A stretch of DNA of 64,000 bases from Nitricoxidireducens sp046726235 (GCA_046726235.1 JBKPAD010000001.1:186001-250000), one strand, 5' to 3'. Counted from the first letter of the stretch, positions 26,024 through 38,224 are shown. The notes: generated by a model not told the origin, from the sequence alone. Numbers and translations are program-made.

Positions 26024-26602
26024 CTAGAACAGTTCGATCTCTCCTCCGCTCTCCTCGACTTCCTTCATCCGCACTTCCATGTAGTGCTCAAGCGCCTGCT
26101 CGACGGGCATGCCGTGGATCACGGCGTCGAACATCGCGCGCTCTTCGGTCATGGTGTACTTCGAGCGGATCATTTCCTGCAGCTTGACCCATTCGTTCGG
26201 CTGGAACAGGCGGCTCTGGTCGCTCACGACTTCCGACAGGCCTTCGAGGCCGTGGCAGACGTGGGCGAGACGCTGGACGAGCTTGTCGTAGAACTGGAAG
26301 GCGACGATCGAATCGTGGATCTTGCGCGACACCAGCTGCGTGTTTTCGCGGATCTCCGCCTTGACGAGGCCGTTGCCGACGGTGTCGGGCAGCGTTTCCA
26401 CCGCCGCGTCGATCAGCTGCAGCGTGCCGGCGAGCGAGGTGAAGGTGTCGGTCAGCACCTCGACCGAGGTGTTGGATTCGCGCATCGCCGCTTCGACCTG
26501 GCCGGCGGCCAGTTCGAGCATCAGCACGGTTTCGCGCACCTGGCTCCAGTCGAGGTCGGGCATGCGCGCGCGCGTGCCGACGGCAGGCATTTCGGAAGAC
26601 AT
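26024..26602 (-). CDS. Hypothetical helical protein with CheZ-like catalytic motif
   Basis: 192 residues from ATG 26602, with AGGAG nine bases upstream. Almost entirely helical. Around residues 101-110 it reads AFQFYDKLVQ, matching the CheZ active-site pattern A-x-x-F-x-D-x-x-x-Q (Asp106, Gln110; E. coli CheZ Asp143, Gln147). A C-terminal acidic peptide ending EIELF could bind a partner, as the CheZ tail binds CheY. No chemotaxis genes lie nearby. A phosphatase role for some response regulator is inferred, not shown. It lies 49 bp downstream of another unknown gene behind metH. Confidence 0.6.
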   Translation of the reverse strand: MSSEMPAVGTRARMPDLDWSQVRETVLMLELAAGQVEAAMRESNTSVEVLTDTFTSLAGTLQLIDAAVETLPDTVGNGLVKAEIRENTQLVSRKIHDSIVAFQFYDKLVQRLAHVCHGLEGLSEVVSDQSRLFQPNEWVKLQEMIRSKYTMTEERAMFDAVIHGMPVEQALEHYMEVRMKEVEESGGEIELF

Positions 26603-26651
26603 GGTTTGGGGCTCCTGAAATCGAGCCGGCATGTTACTACGCGGCGTGGGG

Positions 26652-27104
26652 TTACTTTCCCTCGCGCCCGATGAAGGAAATCGGGAACGTGGTTTCGGGC
26701 GACGCGGCCGTGGCCGGTGCGGCCGCGTAGTCCGGCATCTGCGGCGCCGCCTTGCCGGAGGCCTGCATCAGGTTCTGGATCAGGATCTGCACCTGGCCGT
26801 CGAGCCAGGCCTTGTCGAGGCGCGAGGTGAGGAAGCGCAGTTCGCGCACGCTCTCGGGCACCTCGTCGGGCACGACCGTCTCGTTGGCGGCGAAGGCGTT
26901 GGCGAAGAACGGGCCGGCGACGAAATGCATCTGCCACGAACCGGCACCGTCGGCTTCGAGCACGAAGACGCGCGCGCCTTCCGCCGCATCTTCGTCCTCG
27001 CCGAACACCGGCACGGCCGCGAAGGCAGCAGCCCCCGGATGCTGCTGCACATGGTGAACCGCTTCGTCGAAGCTCAGGCGGCCGTCGTCTTGTTCTGCGC
27101 TCAT
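26652..27104 (-). CDS. Hypothetical protein (150 aa) downstream of metH
   Basis: Supported by AAGGAG six bases before ATG 27104. A mixed alpha/beta N-terminal domain (FDEAVHHVQQHPGAAAFAAVPVFGED, then WQMHFVAGPFFANAFAANE) leads to a helix with RLDKAWLDGQVQILIQNLM and an Ala/Pro-rich tail. No signal peptide or known domain is visible. It begins 16 bp after the metH stop on the same strand, so it is probably read from the metH transcript. Function unknown. Confidence 0.65.
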   Translation of the reverse strand: MSAEQDDGRLSFDEAVHHVQQHPGAAAFAAVPVFGEDEDAAEGARVFVLEADGAGSWQMHFVAGPFFANAFAANETVVPDEVPESVRELRFLTSRLDKAWLDGQVQILIQNLMQASGKAAPQMPDYAAAPATAASPETTFPISFIGREGK

Positions 27105-27120
27105 CGTCGTCTCCTTGGGG

Positions 27121-30774
<3,654 letters not shown>

Positions 30775-30820
30775 CGGGAAGACGGGGAAAAACCCCGGCG
30801 AAGACGTTGAATTGGCGGGG

Positions 30821-30826
30821 ATTTTA
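30821..30826 (-). promoter_or_regulatory. Candidate -10 box for metH
   Basis: TAAAAT on the minus strand, 47 bases upstream of the metH start, in a short divergent intergenic region. No good -35 accompanies it, so an activator or other sigma factor could be involved. Confidence 0.35.
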
Positions 30827-30886
30827 GCACGCCGCCATGCTGCGGCCGGCCGCTGGCGCGGCGGTTCCGGCTACATGTATTCCACT

Positions 30887-30892
30887 TATAAT
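30887..30892 (+). promoter_or_regulatory. -10 box upstream of the rhodanese gene
   Basis: A perfect TATAAT in an AT-rich patch 35 bases before ATG 30927. The -35 region (TTCCGG at 30865-30870, 16-bp spacing) is poor. Confidence 0.5.
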
Positions 30893-30926
30893 CGAATCGA
30901 GTTCCCTTCTGGAGAGAGACAAGAAC

Positions 30927-31319
30927 ATGGACCACCTGACCCCGAAAGAAGCCGCCGATTTCCTGCACCACAATCCGAAGGCGTTGTTCATCGACTGCCG
31001 CAGCGAAATGGAATTCCTGTTCGTCGGCCATCCGGCCGGCGCGCTCCATGTCTCCTGGAACGACGGTCCGGACTGGGACGTCAATCCGCATTTCGTCGGC
31101 GAGGTGAAGAAGCTCGCCGGCCACACGCACGACCGTCCGGTAGTGCTGATCTGCCGCAGCGGCAACCGCTCGGTCGATGCCGGCAATGCGCTCGAGGCCG
31201 CCGGCTTCAGCCGCATCTATAACGTGCTGCACGGCTTCGAAGGCGAACTCGACGACACCCACCATCGCGGCTCGGTGAACGGCTGGCGTTTCGAGGGACT
31301 GCCCTGGGAACAGTGCTGA
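30927..31319 (+). CDS. Rhodanese-like domain protein
   Basis: A 130-residue single rhodanese domain. ALFIDCRSEMEFLFVGHPAGALHVSWND is the substrate strand and VLICRSGNRSVDAGNALEAAGF the active-site loop, with catalytic Cys76. Such proteins transfer sulfane sulfur. GGAGAGAG precedes the ATG at 30927. The next gene, thioredoxin-like, starts at a GTG within its last codons, so sulfur transfer and thiol exchange may be linked. Confidence 0.9.
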   Translation: MDHLTPKEAADFLHHNPKALFIDCRSEMEFLFVGHPAGALHVSWNDGPDWDVNPHFVGEVKKLAGHTHDRPVVLICRSGNRSVDAGNALEAAGFSRIYNVLHGFEGELDDTHHRGSVNGWRFEGLPWEQC

Positions 31320-31858
31320 ACGACGGTCCCGATGCGAAGCCGGCCAAGCCGGCGTGGTGGCGGCGCCTTCCGTATCGCGAGGTCCTGGTCTTCATCGTCA
31401 TCCTGCTCGGCATCCAGCTCTGGCAGGCGCGCGACATGGCGACGGGCACGATGCCGTCGCTCGCCGGCCGACTCGCGAACGGCGGCGAAGGCAGCCTTGC
31501 GGCGACGCTTGCAACTGCCAAGGGGCGGCCGGTCCTCGTGTACGTCTGGTCCGCCTGGTGCCCGGTCTGCCGCGTGTCTGAGGGCACGGTGACGTCGCTG
31601 GCGGAGGACTGGCCGGTGCTGACCATGGCGATGCAGTCGGGCGGCGCCGCTGAAGTGGCTAAGTTCATGGCCGAGCGCGGCATCGCCTACCCGGCGCTGG
31701 TCGACGAGCGCGGCGAACTGGCGTGGTCACTCGGCGTGCGCGGCGTGCCGGCCTGGTTCGTCGTCGACGGCGCAGGAGGCATCCGCTTCGCCGGCACCGG
31801 CTACACGAGCGAATGGGGCTTGCGCCTGCGGCTGTGGTGGACGGGCCTGCGGCCATGA
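31313..31858 (+). CDS. Membrane-anchored thioredoxin-like protein (ScsD/TlpA type)
   Basis: 181 residues from GTG 31313, overlapping the rhodanese gene by 7 bp. One transmembrane helix (about 22-38, VLVFIVILLGIQLW) anchors a periplasmic thioredoxin fold with WCPVC at Cys83/Cys86 and the cis-Pro segment RGVPAWFVVD. ScsD-like proteins reduce or protect periplasmic disulfides. Coupled by ATGA to the MFS gene. Confidence 0.85.
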   Translation: MLNDGPDAKPAKPAWWRRLPYREVLVFIVILLGIQLWQARDMATGTMPSLAGRLANGGEGSLAATLATAKGRPVLVYVWSAWCPVCRVSEGTVTSLAEDWPVLTMAMQSGGAAEVAKFMAERGIAYPALVDERGELAWSLGVRGVPAWFVVDGAGGIRFAGTGYTSEWGLRLRLWWTGLRP

Positions 31859-33132
31859 CGCGACCACCGCCGCCCGCGCTGCTGGCCTGGTCGGTGTGGG
31901 GCCTGGGCGCCCTGCTCTATCTCATCGGCTTCTACCAGCGCGTCGCGCCGGCCGTCATCACCGACCAGCTGATGGCCGAGTTCGCCATCGGCGGCGCGGC
32001 GCTCGGCAACCTGTCGGCGTTCTATTTCTATTCGTACGTGGCGATGCAGATCCCGACCGGCGTCATCGCCGACCGCTGGGGACCGCGCCGGCTGCTGACG
32101 CTCGGCGCCGCCGTCGCCGCGCTGGGCACGGCGATCTTCGCCATGGCGCCCGACATCGGCTGGGCGAGCTTCGGCCGACTGCTGATCGGCGCTTCGGTGG
32201 CCGTGGCCTTCGTCTCCATGCTCAAGCTCGCCAGCCACTGGTTCGCGCCGCGCCACTACGCGCTCGCCAGCGGCATGGCGCTGTTCATGGGCGTGGTCGG
32301 CGGCGTCGTGGCGGGCGTGCCGCTGCGCATGCTGGTCGAGGCCTTCGGCTGGCGCACGGTGATGGGCACAACGGCCGCGCTGACCGCCGCGCTGGCGGTC
32401 GCGATCTGGTTGCGCGTACGCGACGATCCGAGCGAGCGTGGCTACGCCGGCCATTTCGCGGACGGCGCCGCGCACGCCGAACGCGTGTCCATCCTGCGCG
32501 GGCTGGCGCAGGTGCTCGCCTACCGCAACCTCTGGATCATGACGCTGGTGCCGATCGGCTTCTCGGGCGCGGTGCTGACCTTCGCCGGACTCTGGGGCGT
32601 GCCCTGGCTGCGGCAGGTGCATGGCCTCGATCCGAAGTCGGCGGCGGCGATCACCTCGACGCTGCTGGTGTCGTGGGCGCTCGGCGGACCGCTGCTCGGT
32701 TCGTGGTCGCAGCGCATCGGCCGGCGCAAGCCGCTCTACGTCGCGGCGGCCGTGGTCGCGCTCGCCGGCTGGGCGGCGATCGTCTTCCTGCCGCTGCCGC
32801 TGTGGGCCATCGTCGCGCTGCTGGTGCCGACGGGCTTCGCCTCCGGCAACCTGATCATCGGCTTCGCCTGGGCGAAGGAGTCGGTACCGCTGCGCCTGAT
32901 GGGCACGGCCTCCGGCGTCTGCAACATGGGACCGCTGCTCGGCGGCATGCTGCTGCAGCCGGCCATGGGCTGGATGCTCGACCGCCACTGGAACGGCGCG
33001 CTCGCCGGCGGCGCCCGCATCTACGACGCCGCCGCCTATCAGGCCGGCTTCACGCTGGTCTTCGCCGTCGTCTGCGCCTCGTTCGTCACGCTGCTGTTCG
33101 CGCGCGAGACCTACTGCCGGCAGACAAGTTAG
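31855..33132 (+). CDS. MFS transporter (sugar-phosphate/organic anion permease-like)
   Basis: 425 residues with about 12 membrane helices. The MFS signature after TM2 is IPTGVIADRWGPRRLL, and QRIGRRKPLY is the equivalent loop in the second half. The N-terminus (LLYLIGFYQRVAPAVITDQLMAEF) resembles the UhpC/GlpT-like branch; the substrate is not assignable. Start ATG 31855 lies in an ATGA overlap. The stop overlaps the stop of the convergent Bcr-type gene (33129-33132). Confidence 0.85.
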   Translation: MTRPPPPALLAWSVWGLGALLYLIGFYQRVAPAVITDQLMAEFAIGGAALGNLSAFYFYSYVAMQIPTGVIADRWGPRRLLTLGAAVAALGTAIFAMAPDIGWASFGRLLIGASVAVAFVSMLKLASHWFAPRHYALASGMALFMGVVGGVVAGVPLRMLVEAFGWRTVMGTTAALTAALAVAIWLRVRDDPSERGYAGHFADGAAHAERVSILRGLAQVLAYRNLWIMTLVPIGFSGAVLTFAGLWGVPWLRQVHGLDPKSAAAITSTLLVSWALGGPLLGSWSQRIGRRKPLYVAAAVVALAGWAAIVFLPLPLWAIVALLVPTGFASGNLIIGFAWAKESVPLRLMGTASGVCNMGPLLGGMLLQPAMGWMLDRHWNGALAGGARIYDAAAYQAGFTLVFAVVCASFVTLLFARETYCRQTS

Positions 33133-34307
33133 CGAATCTTCGGCCGCAGCGCGAAGGCGGCGAATCCCAGCAGCAGAAACGACGCCATCGCCGCGGCGAG
33201 GCCGAGCGTCGACGCCCAAGCGAGCGGTGCCAGCAGCGAGGCAGTGATCGCATTAACGCCCGTATGCACGGTGCCCTGACAGCTCGAGATCAGGCCGCGG
33301 CGCTCGGGAAAGAGGTCGAGGATGCGCAGCGTGATGCTCGGCATCGCCAGCGACATGCCGACGACGTAGAGCGCGACCGGCAGCACCGCCCACGGCAGCA
33401 CGGGCTGCGCCGCGAGGTTCAGCGCCAGGTTCGCCGCCGCTGCGACCAGCATGATCGCGAAGCCCAGCGCGATGGTGCGACGTGAATCCGCGTGTCCGGC
33501 GAGCCGCGACGACAGGTAGTTGCCGACGACCATGCCGACCATCGCCGGCCCGAACAGCCACAGGAAGCCTTGCGGCGAGACGCCGAGGTGACCCATCAGG
33601 AAAGCCGGCGCCGACAGCACGTAGATGAAGAAGCCGTTGAAGTTGAGCGCCAACGCGGCCGCCAGCGCCAGGAAGCCGCGGTGCGAGAACACGGCGCCGT
33701 AGGCGCGCGCCAGCGGCCCGGGGCGCAGGCTCTGGCGCAGGTGCGGCGGCAGCGTCTCGGGCAGGTAGCGCAGGATCGCGAGGAACAGCAGCCCGCCGTA
33801 GAACGCGAGGAAGACGAATACCGCGCGCCAGTCGAACCACACGTAGATCCAGCCGCCGATGACCGGCGCGACCGCCGGCGCTATGGCGAACAGCATGCCG
33901 ATGTGCGCAAGGAGCCGCTGCGCGGCCGGGCCTTCGAGGACGTCGCGCACGATGGCGCGGCCGACGACCATGCCGGCACCGGCAGACAGCCCCTGCAGCG
34001 CGCGGCCAAGCCACAGCATCTCGATGCTGGTGGCGAAGACGCAGAACAGCGAGGCCAGCGCATAGAGCGCATAGGCCCACGCCAGCACGCGGCGGCGGCC
34101 GAGCGCATCCGAGAGCGCGCCGTGCCAGAGCATCATGAAGGCGAAAGGCACGAGGTAGGCGGTCAGCGTTTGCTGCACTTCGATCGCGCTCGCGCCGAGC
34201 GCCGCACCCATCGCCGGGAACGCCGGCAGGTAGGTGTCGATCGAGAAGGGTCCGATCGCGGCGAGCGCCGCGAGCAGCGGCGCCAGGCCGCGCGGTGCCT
34301 TGCGCAT
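33129..34307 (-). CDS. Bcr/CflA-family multidrug efflux MFS transporter
   Basis: 392 residues and 12 predicted helices. It opens with LLAALAAIGPFSIDTYLPAFPAM, the TM1 signature of Bcr/CflA drug:proton antiporters, and has LSDALGRRRVLAW after TM2 and RAIVRDVLEG in TM4/5. Start ATG 34307, with an in-frame 5' extension to 35426 that lies antiparallel within comM's own frame and is not real. It starts 5 bp after the comM stop, so they are probably one transcript. Confidence 0.88.
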   Translation of the reverse strand: MRKAPRGLAPLLAALAAIGPFSIDTYLPAFPAMGAALGASAIEVQQTLTAYLVPFAFMMLWHGALSDALGRRRVLAWAYALYALASLFCVFATSIEMLWLGRALQGLSAGAGMVVGRAIVRDVLEGPAAQRLLAHIGMLFAIAPAVAPVIGGWIYVWFDWRAVFVFLAFYGGLLFLAILRYLPETLPPHLRQSLRPGPLARAYGAVFSHRGFLALAAALALNFNGFFIYVLSAPAFLMGHLGVSPQGFLWLFGPAMVGMVVGNYLSSRLAGHADSRRTIALGFAIMLVAAAANLALNLAAQPVLPWAVLPVALYVVGMSLAMPSITLRILDLFPERRGLISSCQGTVHTGVNAITASLLAPLAWASTLGLAAAMASFLLLGFAAFALRPKIR

Positions 34308-34312
34308 CGGTA

Positions 34313-35800
34313 TCAGTGGAACGCGAGGCCGCGCCGGTACTGGATCGCCTCGGCGACGTGAACGCCGCCGATATGAGGGGCACCCGCGAGGTCGGCGATG
34401 CTGCGCGCCACCTTGAGCACGCGGTGGTAGGCACGCGCCGACAGCGACAACTGGCTCATCGCGCGCTTGAGCAGTTGCGCAGCTTCGCAATCGGGCAGGC
34501 AGTGGCGGTCGATTTCGTCGGGCGTCAGGTCGGCGTTCGGCTTGCCCTGGCGCGCGAGCTGCGCCTCGCGGGCGCGTGTCGTGCGTTCGCGAACGGCGGA
34601 CGACGGCTCGCCCGCGGCGCCCGTCAGCTCGCCGTCGCCGAGCGCGGGCACATCGATGGCGATGTCGATGCGGTCGAGCAATGGTCCCGAGAGCTTGCCG
34701 CGATAGCGCGCGATCTGGTCCGGCGTGCAGCGGCAGCGCGCCTCGCCGGCGTGGCCGCACGGGCACGGGTTCATGGCCGCGACGAGTTGGAAGCGCGCCG
34801 GGTACTCGGCGCGGCGCGCAGCGCGCGAGATGCTGATGCGCCCGCTCTCGAGCGGCTCGCGCAGCGCCTCGAGCACGCTGCGCTGGAACTCCGGCAGCTC
34901 GTCGAGAAACAGCACGCCGTGGTGCGCCAGCGAGATCTCGCCGGGACGCGGCGTGCCGCCGCCGCCGACCAGCGCGACGGCCGATGCCGAGTGGTGCGGC
35001 GCGCGGTAGCTGCGGCGGCGCCAGGCCGAAGTCGCGAAGCCGCCGTCGAGCGACAACAGGGCGGCGCTTTCGAGGGCTTCCCGTTCGGTCATGGGCGGGA
35101 GGATACCGGGCAAACGGCCGGCGAGCATCGACTTGCCCGTACCCGGCGGGCCGCTCATGAGCAGGCTGTGGCCGCCGGCCGCGGCGACCTCGAGGGCGCG
35201 TTTCGCCGGCCCCTGGCCCCTGACCTCGGCGAGATCGGGATAGGCGGCCGGCTGCAGGCCGGGCTCGCCCGCATGCGGCGCGATCGGCTGCTGGCCGCCG
35301 AGATGCGCGCAGACTTCCAGCAGCGTGCGCGCCGGCAGCACGGCGGCGGCACGCGCAAGCGCGGCTTCCTGTGCGTTCTGGCTCGGCAACACGAACGCGC
35401 GTTGCGAGGTTCCGGCCGACAGGCACATCGCCAGCGCGCCGCGCACGGCGCGCAACTCGCCGCCGAGCGCGAGCTCGCCGGCGAATTCGTGGGCATCCAG
35501 CGCCGGCGCCTTCAGCTGTCCCGACGCGACGAGAATGCCGATGGCGATCGGCAGGTCGAAGCGGCCCGATTCCTTGGGCAGGTCAGCCGGCGCCAGATTG
35601 ACGGTGATCTTGCGGGCCGGGAACTCGAAGTTCGAGTTCTGGATCGCGGCGCGCACGCGGTCGCGCGCCTCGCGCACCTCGGCCTCCGCGAGCCCGACCA
35701 GCGTGAAGCCCGGCAGGCCTGCGGCGAGATGCACCTCCACGGTGACTTCCGGCGCCTCCATGCCCGCGAGGGCGCGCGACTTGACGACGGCCAGCGCCAT
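34313..35800 (-). CDS. comM: YifB/ComM-family Mg chelatase-like AAA+ ATPase
   Basis: A 495-residue hexameric helicase that promotes branch migration during natural transformation. The N-terminal ChlI-like domain has GLPGFTLVGLAEAEVREARDRVRAA and NLAPADLPKESGRFDLPIA. Walker A GPPGTGKS is at 217-224, LLFLDELPEF forms Walker B, and NPCPCGHAG contributes zinc-type cysteines. Full length. It sits near ubiK, a common betaproteobacterial neighbourhood. Confidence 0.93.
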   Translation of the reverse strand: MALAVVKSRALAGMEAPEVTVEVHLAAGLPGFTLVGLAEAEVREARDRVRAAIQNSNFEFPARKITVNLAPADLPKESGRFDLPIAIGILVASGQLKAPALDAHEFAGELALGGELRAVRGALAMCLSAGTSQRAFVLPSQNAQEAALARAAAVLPARTLLEVCAHLGGQQPIAPHAGEPGLQPAAYPDLAEVRGQGPAKRALEVAAAGGHSLLMSGPPGTGKSMLAGRLPGILPPMTEREALESAALLSLDGGFATSAWRRRSYRAPHHSASAVALVGGGGTPRPGEISLAHHGVLFLDELPEFQRSVLEALREPLESGRISISRAARRAEYPARFQLVAAMNPCPCGHAGEARCRCTPDQIARYRGKLSGPLLDRIDIAIDVPALGDGELTGAAGEPSSAVRERTTRAREAQLARQGKPNADLTPDEIDRHCLPDCEAAQLLKRAMSQLSLSARAYHRVLKVARSIADLAGAPHIGGVHVAEAIQYRRGLAFH

Positions 35801-35852
35801 GATCCGATTCCATGAAAATGGAATATGGATTATACGGGCGCCGCGCCCGGGT

Positions 35853-36437
35853 TCAGGCGATCGTGCAGGCCTGGTCGAAGTCGAGCCGCGGGCCGCGCGG
35901 ATGCAGCTTGTCCGGCAGGCCGCGGCCGAGGTTGCAGAGGAAGTTCACCTTGTGGCGGCCGTCGGGGAAGAAGGCCGCGTCGAGCTTGGCGGCATCGAAG
36001 CCGGACATCGGGCCGCAGTCGAGGCCGAGCGCGCGCGCCGCCATGATCAGGTAGCCGCCCTGCAGCGAGCCGTTGCGGAATGCCGTCGTCGCGGCGAGGT
36101 CGGCGTTGCCTTCGAACATCGGCTTGGCGTCGTAGGCCGGGAACATCGTCGGCAGGTGATCGTAGAAGCGCGTGTCGGTGGCGACGATGACCGTCACCGG
36201 CGCCGCCATGGTCTTCTCGAGGTTGCTCGGCGACAGCGCCGGGGCCAGCTTCGCCTTGGCCTCGGCGCTGCGCAGGAAGACGAAGCGCGCCGGCTGGCAG
36301 TTCATCGACGTCGGCCCCCACTTCAGCAGATCGTAAAGGCGGCGCAGGGTCGCGTCGTCGATCGGCTCCGGCGCAAAACCGTTGTGGGTGCGGGCATCCG
36401 CGAAGAGTTGCTGCAGGGCGGGCGGCGTCAGCGTCAT
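35853..36437 (-). CDS. RutE-like nitroreductase family protein (malonic semialdehyde reductase type)
   Basis: 194 residues of the FMN-dependent nitroreductase superfamily: ARTHNGFAPEPIDDATLRRLYDLLKWGPTSMNCQPARFVFL at the N-terminus, the FMN/phosphate region, and AARALGLDCGPMSGFD near the C-terminus, which matches the RutE/HadB group. No rut genes are nearby. It is the last gene of the MarR-b561-YceI-YceI cluster, 10 bp after the second yceI, so a general redox or quinone/nitro reduction role is as likely as malonic semialdehyde reduction. Confidence 0.82.
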   Translation of the reverse strand: MTLTPPALQQLFADARTHNGFAPEPIDDATLRRLYDLLKWGPTSMNCQPARFVFLRSAEAKAKLAPALSPSNLEKTMAAPVTVIVATDTRFYDHLPTMFPAYDAKPMFEGNADLAATTAFRNGSLQGGYLIMAARALGLDCGPMSGFDAAKLDAAFFPDGRHKVNFLCNLGRGLPDKLHPRGPRLDFDQACTIA

Positions 36438-36447
36438 CGTGTTTCCC

Positions 36448-37014
36448 TTACTCCTTGATGGCTTCGACGGCGATCGTGAGCGTCAGCTCGTCGCCGACGT
36501 TGGGCGCGTACTTGCCGGCGTTGAAGTCGGTGCGCTTGATCTTGGTCGTCGCGTTGGCGCCGCAGGCATCCTTCTTCAGGATCGGGTGCGGCATGCACTG
36601 GAAGGAGGTGACGGTCAGCGTCACCGGCTTGGTGATGCCCTTGACCGTCAGGTTGCCGTCGATGGCGGCGGGCTTGTCGCCATCGAAGCGCACGGCCGTG
36701 GACTTGAAGGTCGCCGTCGGGTGCTTCGCGGTATCGAGGAAGTCCGGGCCCTGGATGTGCTCGTTGAACAGCGCCGAGCCGGTGTTGACCGACTTCGTGT
36801 CGATGACGACGTCCACGCTGCCCGTCTTGGCGGCGCGATCGAGCGTGATCTTGCCGGTGGTCTTGTCGAAGCGCGACAGCTGCGTCGAATAGCCGAAGTG
36901 GCTGTACTCGAAGCGCGGGTAGGTGTGGTTGCCGTCGATGACGTAGGTCTCCGGGGCGGCGAGGACCGGCGCGGCGAGCGCGGCGGCGATCAGGGTGATG
37001 GCGGTTTTTTTCAT
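36448..37014 (-). CDS. YceI-family periplasmic lipocalin-like protein
   Basis: 188 residues. Signal peptide MKKTAITLIAAALAAPVLA, then a YceI beta barrel: YVIDGNHTYPRFEYSHFG, FDKTTGKITLDRAAKTGSVDVVIDTKSVNTG, FLDTAKHPTATFKST and NLTVKGITKPVTL. YceI proteins bind polyprenoid or quinone-like lipids. The start at 37014 puts the signal peptide at the N-terminus. Second of two tandem yceI genes, diverged from the first. Confidence 0.9.
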   Translation of the reverse strand: MKKTAITLIAAALAAPVLAAPETYVIDGNHTYPRFEYSHFGYSTQLSRFDKTTGKITLDRAAKTGSVDVVIDTKSVNTGSALFNEHIQGPDFLDTAKHPTATFKSTAVRFDGDKPAAIDGNLTVKGITKPVTLTVTSFQCMPHPILKKDACGANATTKIKRTDFNAGKYAPNVGDELTLTIAVEAIKE

Positions 37015-37049
37015 GGGGTTCTCCGTTGGGGTTGGGGGTGCTGCGGGTG

Positions 37050-37607
37050 TCACTTCTTGCCTAGAACGACGGTGAAGCGGAAGCGGACCTGCACTTCGTC
37101 CGCGACGGTGCCGGTGTCGGACCAGAGGCCTTCGCCGACGCCGAACTGCAGGCGCATCACGGGGATGCTGCCTTCGAGGACCGCGGCGTTGCCTTCGGTC
37201 CTGAAGCTGAACGGGGCGACGACGTCGCGCGTCTTCCCCTTGATGGTCATCTTGCCGAGCGCCTCGTAGCGTCCGCCGCCGAGCGGCTTGACGCCGGTGG
37301 AGACGAACGTCGCGCGCGGGAACTGCCGCGTGTCGAACCAGGCCTTGCTCTTGACCTCGTCGTTGGCTTCGGCGCTGCCGGCATCGATGCTGGCGAGGTC
37401 GAGGTCGATGCGCGCCTGGCCGGCGGCAGGCTTCGCCGGATCAAACGCGACCTGTGCGGCGAACTTGCCGAAGCTGCCTTCGACCGGCACGCCCATCTGC
37501 TTCGAGACAAAGGTGACACGGCTCTTCTCGGGCTGGACGACGTTGTATTCCACGGCATGCGCGGCCAGCGGCAGCGCGAGGCCGAGCAGCAGGAGCGTGC
37601 GGTTCAT
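37050..37607 (-). CDS. Second YceI-family periplasmic protein
   Basis: 185 residues with signal peptide MNRTLLLLGLALPLAAHA and YceI features: EKSRVTFVSKQMGVPVEGSFGKF, ARIDLDLASIDAGSAEANDEVKSKAWFDTRQFPRATF, and KMTIKGKTRDVVAPFSF. GGGAGG lies eight bases before ATG 37607. Separated from cytochrome b561 by a REP-like palindrome. Pairing of YceI with cytochrome b561 also occurs in E. coli (yceI-yceJ). Confidence 0.9.
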   Translation of the reverse strand: MNRTLLLLGLALPLAAHAVEYNVVQPEKSRVTFVSKQMGVPVEGSFGKFAAQVAFDPAKPAAGQARIDLDLASIDAGSAEANDEVKSKAWFDTRQFPRATFVSTGVKPLGGGRYEALGKMTIKGKTRDVVAPFSFRTEGNAAVLEGSIPVMRLQFGVGEGLWSDTGTVADEVQVRFRFTVVLGKK

Positions 37608-37625
37608 TGCGACCGCCTCCCGACG

Positions 37626-37684
37626 GGCCGCCCCGAGGGAGGCGCCGCCCCCTCGGGGGGCAGCGAACGCAGTGAGTGTGGGGG
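37626..37684. repeat. REP-like palindromic intergenic element
   Basis: Contains a 9-bp inverted repeat CCCCGAGGG (37631-37639) with CCCTCGGGG (37650-37658), followed by CAGCGAACGCAGTGAGTGTG. The motif resembles palindromic elements I recall recurring between betaproteobacterial genes. It sits between the b561 and yceI genes of one operon and could stabilise or segment the mRNA. Confidence 0.5.
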
Positions 37685-38224
37685 TCATCGTATTTCCTTT
37701 CGCAGGAAGGGAAGCATGCGGACGAGCGTGGCGTCGCGATCCACCCAGTGGTGCTTGAGCGCCGCGCCGACGTGGAGGGCGACCAGCGCCAGCAGGGTGA
37801 AGTTCAGGGCTTCGTGCACCGCCTTCAGCGCCTCGCCGAGTTCCTTGTCCTTGCCGACGAGGTCCGGCAGCGGCAGCACGCCGAGCCACACGACCGGGAA
37901 GCCGAGCGCCGAACTCATCAGCCATCCCGACAGCGGCACGGCCACGATCAGCAGGTAGAGCGCGTGGTGGACGGCGTGGGCGACAACGAGCTGCCAGCGC
38001 GGCCCCGGCAGCGGCGCCGGCGGACGGTGGCCGATGCGCCAGAGCAGGCGCGCGGCGGCGGCCAGCAGCACCGTGATGCCGATCCACTTATGGTAGCTGT
38101 AAAGCTGCAGCTTGCGCGGGCTCAGCGGCAGCTCGTGCATGTAGACGCCGAGCGGGAAGGCGACGAGGATCAGCGCGGCGATCAGCCAGTGCAGGGCGAC
38201 GGCCGTGCGCGTGTAGGCATTCAT
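37685..38224 (-). CDS. Cytochrome b561 family protein
   Basis: A 179-residue integral-membrane di-haem cytochrome with four helices. Candidate haem ligands are His12 (ALHWLIAALILVAFPLG), His45 (YSYHKWIGITVLL), and histidines in VVAHAVHHALYLLIVAVPLSGWLMSSALGFPVVWLG and LALVALHVGAALKHHWVDRD. It transfers electrons from quinol to periplasmic acceptors. The start ATG 38224 overlaps the marR stop (ATGA), placing it under the same promoter. Confidence 0.9.
   Translation of the reverse strand: MNAYTRTAVALHWLIAALILVAFPLGVYMHELPLSPRKLQLYSYHKWIGITVLLAAAARLLWRIGHRPPAPLPGPRWQLVVAHAVHHALYLLIVAVPLSGWLMSSALGFPVVWLGVLPLPDLVGKDKELGEALKAVHEALNFTLLALVALHVGAALKHHWVDRDATLVRMLPFLRKEIR

Noticed and set aside
30775..30926. 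A cobalamin riboswitch upstream of metH
   Set aside because: The space is only about 150 bp shared with a divergent promoter, and no B12-box-like sequence is visible.
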